In this document: positions 48,784-57,319 of the stretch, in pieces | Layout of the letters: each line of letters starts with the position of its first letter | Numbering within the stretch: position 1 is the stretch's first letter | Source of the DNA: CAYFPX01 sp964519895 | Lineage (GTDB): Bacteria > Myxococcota_A > UBA796 > CAJQPC01 | NCBI GenBank assembly: GCA_964519895.1 | Contig: CAZFLE010000003.1 | Location: 1 to 64,000 of the forward strand | Direction of reading: 5' to 3' | Length of the DNA: 64,000 nucleotides | Program-made: the position numbers and the translations under genes | The notes under the pieces: generated by a model | What the model was told of the DNA's origin: nothing | What the model saw: only the letters and a program-made list of their open reading frames with translations | The model's database searches: none

Positions 48784-50015
48784 CAGATGCGGGCGCCGGC
48801 TCCGGTAGGGTCCACCGCGGCACCGACGAGGCCGCTGTGCGCCGCTTCACCCCTGATTGGATCCTGATCGACGGCCGCTTCCAGCGGTCCGTCAGCGTGG
48901 CCGTGGCCGACGACGGCACGGTGCTCGAGCTCGGTGGCGCCCCAGGCCGGGCGGTGCGGGGCATCCTGATCCCTGGCCTGATCAACGCCCACACACACCT
49001 GGAGCTGTCGGCCCTGGCCGGCCAGGTCCCGGCCGGGCTCGGGCTGCCCGTGTGGGTCGACGTGCTGCTGCGCCTGCGGGCCGAGCTGACCGACCAGGCT
49101 GCGGGCGCGGCCATCGGGCGAGCGGTGCTGTCCTTGATCCAGGCCGGCACGGCCGGGGTGGCCGAGGTCACCAACACGGGGCTGGCCATCGGCGCCCTCG
49201 AGGCCGCGCGGGTCCAGGGCGTGGTGCACGCCGAGGTCCTGGGGATCGACCCGGACCAAGCCCAGGCGGCCCTGGATCGGGTCGCTGGCCTGGGATCCGA
49301 GAGCCTCGCGGTTCGGCCGTCGCCCCATGCGCCTTACAGCACTAGCGGCGCCTTGATCCAACGGGCGGTGGCCGCCCCCGGCCCCATGGCCACGATCCAT
49401 CTGGACGAGGACCCTGCCGAGCGCACCTTCCTGGCCACGGGCACGGGGCCCTGGGCGGACTTCCTGGACCGTCTCGGGCGGGACCGCGGCGACTTCGTTC
49501 CACCGGGCTGCAGCCCCGTGTCCTGGCTCTCCCGGCTGGGCGTCCTGGGCCCCGAGCTGGCCCTGGTGCACGGGACCGGCTTCAGCGAGCAGGATCTGGA
49601 CGCGGTCGCCGCCGCAGGCAGCACCGTGGTGCTCTGCCCCCGCTCCAACCAGCACATCAGCGGGCGTCTGCCCCCGGCAGCGGACATGGTCGCCCGGGGG
49701 ATCCCCCTGGCCGTTGGCACCGACTCGCTTGCGAGCTGCGCGGACCTGGATCTGCTCCGAGAGCTGGCCGTCCTGCGCCAGGCCTTCCCGTCGGTGGACC
49801 CGCTCACCTGGGTCCTGGCCGCCACGTCTGGCGGTGCGCGGGTGCTCGGCCGCCCAGATCTGGGTGTGATCGCCGCCGGCGCCGCACCCGGGCTCCTGTT
49901 GCTCGACGCGACCACCGACGACCCTGCGGCCACACTGTGCAGCGGTCTGGGTCTGCGTCGGACCTGGTTGTCCTGCCCCGGGGTCCAGACCACCTGCACC
50001 CAGGAAGCTGCGTGA
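48780..50015 (+). CDS. Amidohydrolase, probable aminodeoxyfutalosine deaminase
   Basis: 411 residues. The amidohydrolase fold has GLINAHTHLELSALAG (HxH metal site), SPHAPYSTSG (third His), IHLDEDPAERTFL, ELALVHGTGFSE and VGTDSLASCADLDLL (metal Asp). The family includes adenosine-type deaminases. In the futalosine pathway such a gene beside mqnE and mqnC usually deaminates aminofutalosine to futalosine, which MqnB then hydrolyses. The function is inferred from family and operon. GTG 48780 overlaps the upstream stop (GTGA); a later start near VRRFTPDWILIDG is possible. Confidence 0.82.
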   Translation: MTDAGAGSGRVHRGTDEAAVRRFTPDWILIDGRFQRSVSVAVADDGTVLELGGAPGRAVRGILIPGLINAHTHLELSALAGQVPAGLGLPVWVDVLLRLRAELTDQAAGAAIGRAVLSLIQAGTAGVAEVTNTGLAIGALEAARVQGVVHAEVLGIDPDQAQAALDRVAGLGSESLAVRPSPHAPYSTSGALIQRAVAAPGPMATIHLDEDPAERTFLATGTGPWADFLDRLGRDRGDFVPPGCSPVSWLSRLGVLGPELALVHGTGFSEQDLDAVAAAGSTVVLCPRSNQHISGRLPPAADMVARGIPLAVGTDSLASCADLDLLRELAVLRQAFPSVDPLTWVLAATSGGARVLGRPDLGVIAAGAAPGLLLLDATTDDPAATLCSGLGLRRTWLSCPGVQTTCTQEAA

Positions 50016-50890
50016 CGGAGCGCATCGCCGAGGACGGGCCCACCCACCAGGCCCGGGCCTTTGCCCGGACCATCAAGCTGAGCCACTCGATCTTCGCGCT
50101 GCCCTTTGCGCTTGCGGCCGCGGCTCTTGCAGCTGTGGACCACGGGATCACCCTGTGGCAGGTGGGCTGGATCCTGGTTGCAATGGTCTCGGCCCGCTCG
50201 GCGGCCATGGGCTTCAACCGCATCGTGGACCGGGACATCGACGGACGGAATCCCCGGACCGCGACCCGGGAGATCCCGGCGGGAGAGCTTGGCGTGGCGA
50301 CGGCCTGGGGCTGGACCGGCGCCAGCGCGGTCGTGTTCTTCGCGGCGAGCTGGCTCCTGGGGCCGCTGTGCCTGCTGCTGGCACCGGTCGCCCTGGCGGT
50401 GGTCTGGGGGTACTCCCTGGCCAAGCGGGTCACGTGGTGGTGTCACATCATTCTCGGTGTGGCCCTGGGGTTGGCCCCGGTCGGGGCCTGGGTCGCCATC
50501 GCCGGCGAGCTGGCGGTCCTGCCGGTCCTGTTGGCGTGGATCGTGGGCACCTGGGTCGCGGGCTTCGACATCATCTACAGCTGTCAGGACGCTGGCTTCG
50601 ACGCCGAAGAGGGGCTCCACTCCATCCCCGCGCGATTCGGGCTGGCCGGTGCTCTGTGGATCTCGCTGACCTTGCACGGCCTGACCGTTGCTGGGCTCGC
50701 GGTGCTCCCATTCGTGGCCGAGCTGTCCTGGATCTACTGGCTGGGCTTTGCGGCGATGGCGGGCACCCTGGCCTACGAGCACTGGATCGTGGGGCCGGAT
50801 GATCTGTCCCGAGTGGACAAGGCCTTCTTCGATCTGAACGGGTACGTCTCCCTGGCGTTCTTCGGCACGGTGTTGGTGGCACTGATCTGA
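50012..50890 (+). CDS. ubiA: UbiA-type prenyltransferase of the futalosine pathway
   Basis: 292 residues, eight or nine membrane helices. First Asp motif GFNRIVDRDIDGRNPRT and second motif YSCQDAGFDAEEGLHSIPA are the UbiA signatures. It attaches the polyprenyl tail to 1,4-dihydroxy-6-naphthoate (the role called MqnP); position in the operon supports this over 4-hydroxybenzoate. GTG 50012 overlaps the deaminase stop (GTGA). Confidence 0.92.
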   Translation: MTERIAEDGPTHQARAFARTIKLSHSIFALPFALAAAALAAVDHGITLWQVGWILVAMVSARSAAMGFNRIVDRDIDGRNPRTATREIPAGELGVATAWGWTGASAVVFFAASWLLGPLCLLLAPVALAVVWGYSLAKRVTWWCHIILGVALGLAPVGAWVAIAGELAVLPVLLAWIVGTWVAGFDIIYSCQDAGFDAEEGLHSIPARFGLAGALWISLTLHGLTVAGLAVLPFVAELSWIYWLGFAAMAGTLAYEHWIVGPDDLSRVDKAFFDLNGYVSLAFFGTVLVALI

Positions 50891-50915
50891 GGGCCGCTGG
50901 GGGTCCCCGACGCGC

Positions 50916-51872
50916 ATGCGCCCATACAACGAGCTGAGCCAGTCCGCCCAATTCCGGCGCCTGCGCACGCTCGCGCTCTCGGCCCTGCCCGCCTGGGGCC
51001 TGGACGTGCAGCGGGTGCGACCCCTCAGCTACTGGGAGAACGCGACCTTTCGGGTCGACGCGGCCCAGGGCAGCTTCCTGTTGCGGGTGCACCGCCCCGG
51101 CTACCGCACCCAGGGTCAGATCCAGGGCGAGCTGGCGTGGCTTCGAGCGCTGGGTGCGCGCACCGACCTGGCGGTCCAGGAGCCTCTGGGGGAGCCGGTC
51201 CTCGGCCGAGCGCCCGGGGTTCCCCAGGCCCGTTGGTGCACGCTGCTGCGCTGGGCCCACGGTCGCATCCTCCGCAAGCCGACGGCCCGCCACTGTGGCC
51301 TGGCCGGTGCCGCGATGGCCCAGCTGCACGACTTCGCCGAGGGGTGCCGCGAGCGCCTGGACCGTCCGGTCTGGGACACGACAGATGTGTTTCAGATGCC
51401 ACGGGACGCCGGGGTGCTGGCTCTGCTCCCGGACGCGGACTGGCGGACCTGGGAGTCTGGGCTCGCGCGACTGGCGGCGATCCAGGACGGGCTGGGTCGA
51501 GGAGCCCAGGAGTTCGGGCTGGTACACGTGGACCTGCACTTCTCCAACCTGGTCTTCCGCGCGGGCCAGGCGGTGCCGATCGACTTCGACGACGGGGGCT
51601 GGAGCCACTACGCCCTGGACCTGTCGACGCCCTGGATGCGGATCCGGCGGCTGGCGGAGCCCGAGCGGGGGTGGGCGGCCTTTGTCGAGGGCTACACGGC
51701 CGTGCGGGAGCTACCGGTCACCCGGCTGGCGCTGCTTCCCGAGCTTGCGGCCCTGGAGCCGCTGATGCTGCCCCGATGGCTCCAGGGCCAGCTCCACCGG
51801 CACCAGGTGCAGGGGTGGCCGGCGAAGCGACTGCCGGAGTTCGTGGCCGGGTTGCGCGAGTGGGGGCTCTGA
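50916..51872 (+). CDS. Aminoglycoside-phosphotransferase-fold kinase
   Basis: 318 residues. Kinase-like fold with NATFRVDAAQGSFLLRVHRP (nucleotide Lys replaced by Arg, as in some family members), catalytic loop LVHVDLHFSNLVF and metal motif PIDFDDGGWSHYALDL. Relatives phosphorylate homoserine, choline, aminoglycosides or fructosamine; the substrate here is unknown. It follows ubiA after 25 bases, so it may be co-transcribed with the menaquinone genes without being part of the pathway. Confidence 0.85.
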   Translation: MRPYNELSQSAQFRRLRTLALSALPAWGLDVQRVRPLSYWENATFRVDAAQGSFLLRVHRPGYRTQGQIQGELAWLRALGARTDLAVQEPLGEPVLGRAPGVPQARWCTLLRWAHGRILRKPTARHCGLAGAAMAQLHDFAEGCRERLDRPVWDTTDVFQMPRDAGVLALLPDADWRTWESGLARLAAIQDGLGRGAQEFGLVHVDLHFSNLVFRAGQAVPIDFDDGGWSHYALDLSTPWMRIRRLAEPERGWAAFVEGYTAVRELPVTRLALLPELAALEPLMLPRWLQGQLHRHQVQGWPAKRLPEFVAGLREWGL

Positions 51873-51881
51873 ACCCCAGGC

Positions 51882-53402
51882 TCAGGGGGTCCACTGCCCG
51901 CGGACCGGATCGCCCTGGAAGGACCAGGCCCGGTAGGACCAGCAGTCCCGCGGCAGGGTCAGGTCCAGCACCTGCTGGAGGTCCTCGTCCAGCAGAGTGA
52001 CCGAGGCCAGAGGGGTTCCAGTCGCGTCCGCGGCCGGGCCCCAGCCGACGGCTGTCCAGCCGTCGTCGAGCCGCTGCACAGACCCGGCCACCGCGACACT
52101 TCCGGCACCGTCCAGGGGGAATTGATGGATCAGCGTCGCGGTGCCGGACCCGTGGTCCAGGGCGTAGACCGCCAGACGCGCGTCTCCCGTGGCGCCCAGA
52201 TCCAGGTGGCTGGCGTTGTCGAACACCGCCAGCTGATCGTCCGGGAGCACGCGGGCCGAGTGCTGGCCTGCGAAGCCCTGCCAGCCATGGTCCCGATCGT
52301 CGCCCACGAAGGCCAGGTCGCTGGTCGCACCACCCAGGGTCCAGAGCACATCGCCCGCCGCCCGGTCCTGGCCCGCCCAGCTGGTGTCGGTGCGGGCGAT
52401 CTTCATCACCTGGCTGGGCAGCCGAAGGGACACCACCCAGTGTCCGTCGGCGGGGTCCACGTCGACGCTGTTCAGGTGCGCGTAGTCCCAGCCGTCGGCG
52501 ATGGCGTTCAGGTGGGCCAGGGGGAGGTCGGAGTGGTCCACATGACCCCGTGGGCTCCACTGGAAGACCAGGGCGTCGTCGGCGTCGCGCTCCTGGACCA
52601 GGGCGTCCACCACCAAGGTCTCAGCGCCCGCTCCCCAGACGGTGAGGTCCTCCAGGTGGGTCGTGGTCGCCAGACTCAGCGCACCGCCGTCGGCCAGGAC
52701 ATGGAGCTCGTGGCTGTCCAAGCTCGGCGTCTGCGCGAGCTCGCTGGGCAGGGCCGACAGGGTCCTCAGGCTCCGGTGGTCGACCGGGTCGATCACGTGG
52801 CCTTGGAGAGTGAGCGTCTCGTCGCTCACGGCCACGTAGCTGAGCTCTCCGGCGTCTGTCACGCGCAGGTCGTAGACCGCACGGGGTCCCAGGCGGTACC
52901 AGACGGGTGTGCCTCGTGGGTCCACGATCATGGCCGCGAGGGCGTGGTCACAGGCCCGGTCGGCGAAGTCCGTCACCCCCAGAAAGAAGTACCGCTCTCC
53001 CGGATCGTCGGTCTGGCTGGCGGTGAGGTCGGGCCAGTCGTCTGGAACAGGCACCACCGTGGTTTGCTCGCCCAGCGCGTCGTCGTCGCAGGTCTGGATG
53101 ACCAGTCTCTGTGCCTCGCTCAGCGGCACCTCCAGCCCGCTCCAGCCCCGGGTCAGCGATTCGCCGTCCAGCGTCTCGTGTCGCAAGAATGCGTCGTCGC
53201 CCCGTGCCGTCGTGGCGGTCACGGCGGTCCGCGTGCCCAGCTCCCTCGCCCGGACCAGGTAGTGCCGGATCGCTGGATCGAAGGGCGGCTCGAGGGTCGC
53301 CGAGCCCAGCGCCAGCGTGGAGAGCCCGGAGGGCGTCGGGCAGTCCTGGCCTACTGGCCCCTGGGCGTCGGTGCAGGCGGTGGCCAGGAGCAGCAGGGTC
53401 AC
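51882..53402 (-). CDS. Arylsulfotransferase (ASST)-like lipoprotein
   Basis: 506 residues. GTG 53402 overlaps the upstream stop (GTGA) and gives MTLLLLATAC, a lipobox. The six-bladed propeller of arylsulfotransferase type shows AAMIVDPRGTPVWYRLG, LDSHELHVLADGGAL, AHLNSVDVDPADGHWVVSLR, DVLWTLGGATSDLAFVGD and GFAGQHSARVLPDDQLAVFD. ASST moves sulfate between phenolic donors and acceptors through a His. Two conserved His positions are visible (SHELH and HLNSV), but I cannot tell which is catalytic. It is the third gene of a minus-strand operon, and its enzymatic activity is not certain. Confidence 0.8.
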   Translation of the reverse strand: MTLLLLATACTDAQGPVGQDCPTPSGLSTLALGSATLEPPFDPAIRHYLVRARELGTRTAVTATTARGDDAFLRHETLDGESLTRGWSGLEVPLSEAQRLVIQTCDDDALGEQTTVVPVPDDWPDLTASQTDDPGERYFFLGVTDFADRACDHALAAMIVDPRGTPVWYRLGPRAVYDLRVTDAGELSYVAVSDETLTLQGHVIDPVDHRSLRTLSALPSELAQTPSLDSHELHVLADGGALSLATTTHLEDLTVWGAGAETLVVDALVQERDADDALVFQWSPRGHVDHSDLPLAHLNAIADGWDYAHLNSVDVDPADGHWVVSLRLPSQVMKIARTDTSWAGQDRAAGDVLWTLGGATSDLAFVGDDRDHGWQGFAGQHSARVLPDDQLAVFDNASHLDLGATGDARLAVYALDHGSGTATLIHQFPLDGAGSVAVAGSVQRLDDGWTAVGWGPAADATGTPLASVTLLDEDLQQVLDLTLPRDCWSYRAWSFQGDPVRGQWTP

Positions 53403-54190
53403 GGGGGCGCTGCGGGAGACACGCCCCACCCCACGGCGTTCACGGTTCCAGCCTCGCCGACGATGTCCAGCAGGGTGTCTCCGACTCGGACCCGCATCGC
53501 CGTGCTGATCGCGCCGTCCAGGTTCAGGGCCTGCGCCACGCCGAGCTCTTCGGCCAGCCAAGCGGCAAAGACCCAGAGTGGCTGACCCTGGCCAGACGTG
53601 CGCTGGAGCACCACCCGGTCCGAATTCTCGCTGGCGATCGAGCCCTCTCCCACCGACACCACGAACAGCACGGCGTCTGCGGTCAGGCCGATGGCGGAGC
53701 GGGCGGCCCGGGGGGCGCCCTCTCGGGGCTTGACCAGGCTCTCGCCCCCGTCGACGAGCCGATCCACAGACTGAAGCGCCGTGGGCCCCTGATCGGCCCA
53801 GGCGTCTCTGTGGACCACCTGGATCGGCAGGTCGGGGCCCCAGGTCAGCACCCCGCTGCCGCCCTGTGCGCTCAGGGGCGTGCGATCGCTGCCCTCGGTT
53901 CGGACCAGGCCCAGTGCCTTGCCGTCCGGGCCATAGAAGCCGCCATTGATCGCCACCCCGTTGCCGGCCAGAGGGGCCAGCTCCGGCAGTGGCCTGGGGG
54001 TCTCGGCGGGCACCAGCTGCAACAGGACGCCGCGGGGGACTCGGGCGACCCACGCGCGCCCCTTGTGGCCCTCGTGGGTCCAGCCCAGTTCCTGTAGCGA
54101 CACCTGGGGGGCCGCCAAGACCACTTCGTTGATCGGTGGCGGCTCCGGGGGCAGGGGGTTGGTGCATGCGAGCCACCACAGTCCGATCAC
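53399..54190 (-). CDS. Phosphodiester-glycosidase (NAGPA/DUF2233)-like lipoprotein
   Basis: 263 residues. GTG 54190 overlaps the upstream stop by four bases and yields MIGLWWLAC, a lipobox with Cys9. The DUF2233 domain has GVAINGGFYGPDGKALGLV, GVLTWGPDLPIQVVHR, RSAIGLTADAVLFVVSV and AQALNLDGAISTAMRV. The usual LDGGGSST reads LDGAISTA. The family removes GlcNAc from phosphodiester links (NAGPA) or acts on exopolysaccharide. It lies between the ASST-like and the large membrane protein in one operon. Confidence 0.83.
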   Translation of the reverse strand: MIGLWWLACTNPLPPEPPPINEVVLAAPQVSLQELGWTHEGHKGRAWVARVPRGVLLQLVPAETPRPLPELAPLAGNGVAINGGFYGPDGKALGLVRTEGSDRTPLSAQGGSGVLTWGPDLPIQVVHRDAWADQGPTALQSVDRLVDGGESLVKPREGAPRAARSAIGLTADAVLFVVSVGEGSIASENSDRVVLQRTSGQGQPLWVFAAWLAEELGVAQALNLDGAISTAMRVRVGDTLLDIVGEAGTVNAVGWGVSPAAPP

Positions 54191-57100
54191 CGTGCCCGCC
54201 ACAGGATCAGGTTGTGGGCTCGGTCCAGGGCCACCCGGCCGTGCATCACCGACGTGCCGCCGGCGTCCCAGGCCTCCAGGATGTTGAACGAGCCCACGTC
54301 CAGGTTGGCGACCTCGCGCACGGTCAGACCGGGGCCGGCCGGCTCGGGGGCAGCGAGGGCCTGCACCGCCGTGACCGCCGCCTCGAAAAGTGTCATGCCG
54401 CCGGGGCCACCGGCCGGCAGGTCGATCACCACGTCGATCGGATTCCCCTGGTACTCGGCCCGCACCAGCACCCGCCGCTCTCGCAGGTCCTTGGACGCCT
54501 TGGCCTGGTCGATCGTGTAGGCGCCGTCGTGGACGAGCAGGTGGGTCTGGAAAGCGGAGGCCTGTTCGCGCCGCAGCCAGGAGATCAGCGCGTGCAGGTC
54601 CCCGAGGGAATGCATCGGACGCAGCATCGACCGGGACCCGGGCAGTGTGCCTCCGCGGTCCAGGTTCAAGGTGTGCAGGCCCGTGCGGTGGAAGATCACC
54701 AGGCCGTCCATGTCCAAGGCCGGCAGGAAGTTCTCGACCCGGCCGTCGACCACCGCCAGTCCGCTGGTGCGGCCCTCCTGGGTGACGTAGCTACCGGCCG
54801 TGGCCAGCAGGAGCCCGTCGCTGTGGGCCACCGGCCCCATGTGCAGGCTGGCCCGGGTGTCCTGGGGGCTGAACTGGGCCACCCAGCCGATGTCCGTGCC
54901 GCCCCGCCGGAGCTCCGAGTAGCGCACGCCCTGGTTGTCACTCCAGGACGTGGCCAGGGCATAGGTCGCCGAGTGGGCTTCGGCGATCGCGGTCGCCTGG
55001 TCCTGGACGCGCTCCAGAGTCTTCTTGGCCACCCGATCGGCCAGGTACTCGAAGTCGCCCTGGACCCAGGCCTCCAGCGCCTTGCGCGAGGTCGACTTGG
55101 CGACGTCGATCCGGATGCTGTGCTGCTCCAGGGCGGCGCGCACCAGCATCCACTCCCCGGGGAGGGCGGTGCCCGTCGGGCTGGCCTCGAGCTGATCCTC
55201 CAGGCGGCGGGCCACGTCCATCAAGACGTAGCGTCCGATGAGCTCGTAGTAGGTGGCCGCGGCATGGGGCACCGTGATGGTCAGGCCGTGGGCGTCCCAG
55301 GTCGTTCCAGCCTCGACGGCGAGCCACGCCTCGCCCACCCGGATGCGGGCCAGGTGGCGCTTCGGGTCGGGCGGGAGGGTCAAGAGGAAGTTCTCGGCCA
55401 GGGCCAGCAGGAATTGCTCGCCGGCCTGGGCGGGTTCCCAAGCACCGCTCAGGCGCTGCCGGGCGAGCTCGAGGCGCGGCAGGTGCTTCTTGAACGACAC
55501 ACTCTCCAGCAGCGGGACCCAGTCCACACCATCCAGGAACCCGTCCACCACCGCTCGGCGGTCGTCGTCGGTGGTGGACTTCTCGGCCAGCACCCCGACC
55601 ACATCGCGCCAGCGGTGCTCGATCCGGGTCATGGCTTCGTCGGCCGACGTGGCCATGGGCACCATGGGCGGGGAGCCCGCCATGGACGCGGCCTGCTGGC
55701 GCAGCCAGCCGCCCTCGAGCTCACCGCTCATGGCCACAGCGACCGCGGCGCCGCTGTAGCGCAGGGAGTCGACCACCATGCAGGGGTGCACGCCGCCAGC
55801 CGCCGCGAGCCGGTCGACCAGGGCCCGCTGGGCCGGGTCCACCAGGTAGACCCGGGCGAGCTGATCGGGCCCCTGGAAGAAGCGGCTGAAGGTCCGCTCG
55901 CGTCGGGCCTCGACCAGGCCGGGGGTGCCGTCGAGCTCGGGCACGGCACAGGCGTGGTACGGCTCCGGGCCAGGGGCCGGGTACCAGCGCACCGGCAGCA
56001 GGAGCCAGGCCTTGTCCACCGACGGCTCGACCTGGACCACCAGGTCGTCGCCGGACCGGCTGGCCGAGATCCCGGGCGCCCGCCCCGGTTTGGCGATCGT
56101 GACGTCCATCGCCTGGACCATGTCGGAGCACCACGCCGACCGCCAGTCGTCGAAGCGACCCGATGCCAGCAGGTTGCCCACCGAGGTCGCGTCCCCGGCC
56201 CGGCTCACGAAGGTGAGCCCCAGGTGCTCCGGGGTGCGGAAGAACCCCGCCAGCCGTCCGGTGCTCTGCACGAGCGGGGCCTGCGCCAGCTCCATCCGGG
56301 CCGTGCCCGCCTGCCAGCGCAGGTGGCCGATCGCGCTGTCCGGGCCCAGGTCCGAGGTCCAGGTGAGGGCCTCGCCGTCCCGGCCATTGGTCAGGCGGCC
56401 GGGGGCCTTGGACCTGTGGCCACAGGCCCGGTCGTAGGCCGCCAGGGTCACGTCCCCCACGGGGTCTGGGATGCCTGCCAGGGGCCCGCTGGCGGGATCG
56501 CCCACGTCGGCGAACCACCCCGACACGGTGGGCTCCACGTGCTTTGCCGTGACGCCGATCGCGCCAAAGGCCCCCAGCAGCAGCACCTGGTCGAACCACG
56601 CCGGCCGCCACCAGCCTCGGGCCCGGGCCACCTCGTGGTGGGAGAGCCCCCCGGCGGCGATCGTGGCCAGGGCCCGGCGGGCCTTCTTCTTGCCCCAGGT
56701 GGGCTGCAGGCGGGCGTGCAGCGGCCGACCGTCAAAGTCGGCGTGGATCTCCAGCGTGCGGCCGTCGGTCGCCAGGTGCCGGACCTGTTGCCACGGCACG
56801 ACGGTCTTGACCTTGGGCTCCAGGAGCCGGTGCAGGAAGTAGCGGAGGGAGGTGAGCAGCGACCACATGAACGGGAGCCCAAGGCCCACCGTCAGCGGGA
56901 GGGTCCGCCAGTCATCCAGGTTGTTGGCCACCCCGACCGCGGTCAGCGCGAGCCCCACCGTCGAAGTGAGCGCCACCACCCACCAGCCGGCCCAGGTGAA
57001 CAGCCAGAGGCCCTGGCGCAGCGGCGTGCTGCGCCGGGCCCGCTTCACGCTCAGCCCCTGGTCGGTGAGCTCCAGCACGCCCTTGCCGACCAGCTCCCCG

Positions 57101-57246
57101 CGCAGCCGCAGATCCCGCTTCCAGATCCCCCGGATCCGCCGCGGCAGCGCCAGCCGCGGAAGGGGCTCCGTCAGGCCGCCGGGATCGACTTCGATGTCGA
57201 CGACCGTCGGCTCGGTGGGGTCGGTGGGGGGAGGGTCCGGGGGCAT
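54187..57246 (-). CDS. Large membrane-anchored protein of unknown function
   Basis: 1019 residues from ATG 57246. A Pro-rich start (MPPDPPPTDPTEPTVVDIEV) is followed by a PH-like beta segment (GELVGKGVLELTDQGLSVKR), three or four membrane helices (about 75-150; WLFTWAGWWVVALTSTVGLA, LPLTVGLGLPFMWSLL) and another near 225. The remaining 780 residues are soluble, mixed alpha/beta, with no motif I recognise. It is the first gene of the operon with the two lipoproteins, overlapping the next by GTGA, so the three are probably one envelope-associated function. No -10 of the kind seen elsewhere stands before it. Confidence 0.7.
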   Translation of the reverse strand: MPPDPPPTDPTEPTVVDIEVDPGGLTEPLPRLALPRRIRGIWKRDLRLRGELVGKGVLELTDQGLSVKRARRSTPLRQGLWLFTWAGWWVVALTSTVGLALTAVGVANNLDDWRTLPLTVGLGLPFMWSLLTSLRYFLHRLLEPKVKTVVPWQQVRHLATDGRTLEIHADFDGRPLHARLQPTWGKKKARRALATIAAGGLSHHEVARARGWWRPAWFDQVLLLGAFGAIGVTAKHVEPTVSGWFADVGDPASGPLAGIPDPVGDVTLAAYDRACGHRSKAPGRLTNGRDGEALTWTSDLGPDSAIGHLRWQAGTARMELAQAPLVQSTGRLAGFFRTPEHLGLTFVSRAGDATSVGNLLASGRFDDWRSAWCSDMVQAMDVTIAKPGRAPGISASRSGDDLVVQVEPSVDKAWLLLPVRWYPAPGPEPYHACAVPELDGTPGLVEARRERTFSRFFQGPDQLARVYLVDPAQRALVDRLAAAGGVHPCMVVDSLRYSGAAVAVAMSGELEGGWLRQQAASMAGSPPMVPMATSADEAMTRIEHRWRDVVGVLAEKSTTDDDRRAVVDGFLDGVDWVPLLESVSFKKHLPRLELARQRLSGAWEPAQAGEQFLLALAENFLLTLPPDPKRHLARIRVGEAWLAVEAGTTWDAHGLTITVPHAAATYYELIGRYVLMDVARRLEDQLEASPTGTALPGEWMLVRAALEQHSIRIDVAKSTSRKALEAWVQGDFEYLADRVAKKTLERVQDQATAIAEAHSATYALATSWSDNQGVRYSELRRGGTDIGWVAQFSPQDTRASLHMGPVAHSDGLLLATAGSYVTQEGRTSGLAVVDGRVENFLPALDMDGLVIFHRTGLHTLNLDRGGTLPGSRSMLRPMHSLGDLHALISWLRREQASAFQTHLLVHDGAYTIDQAKASKDLRERRVLVRAEYQGNPIDVVIDLPAGGPGGMTLFEAAVTAVQALAAPEPAGPGLTVREVANLDVGSFNILEAWDAGGTSVMHGRVALDRAHNLILWRAR

Positions 57247-57319
57247 GGTGACCGTGCCAGGGCGGTCTGTGGCGATTTGACCACAGGTCCTGGCCCGTGG
57301 CTCGATTAGGACCCTTCCC

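Noticed and set aside
51870..51900. Terminator hairpin between the kinase-fold gene and the arylsulfotransferase-like gene
   Set aside because: The CCCC/GGGG pairing is short, has a loop made of overlapping sequence and no T-tract follows.
54136..57309. Open frame of about 1057 codons on the plus strand
   Set aside because: Antisense to the 1019-residue membrane protein; its composition is typical of a GC-rich shadow frame, whereas the minus frame has membrane helices and coupled neighbours.
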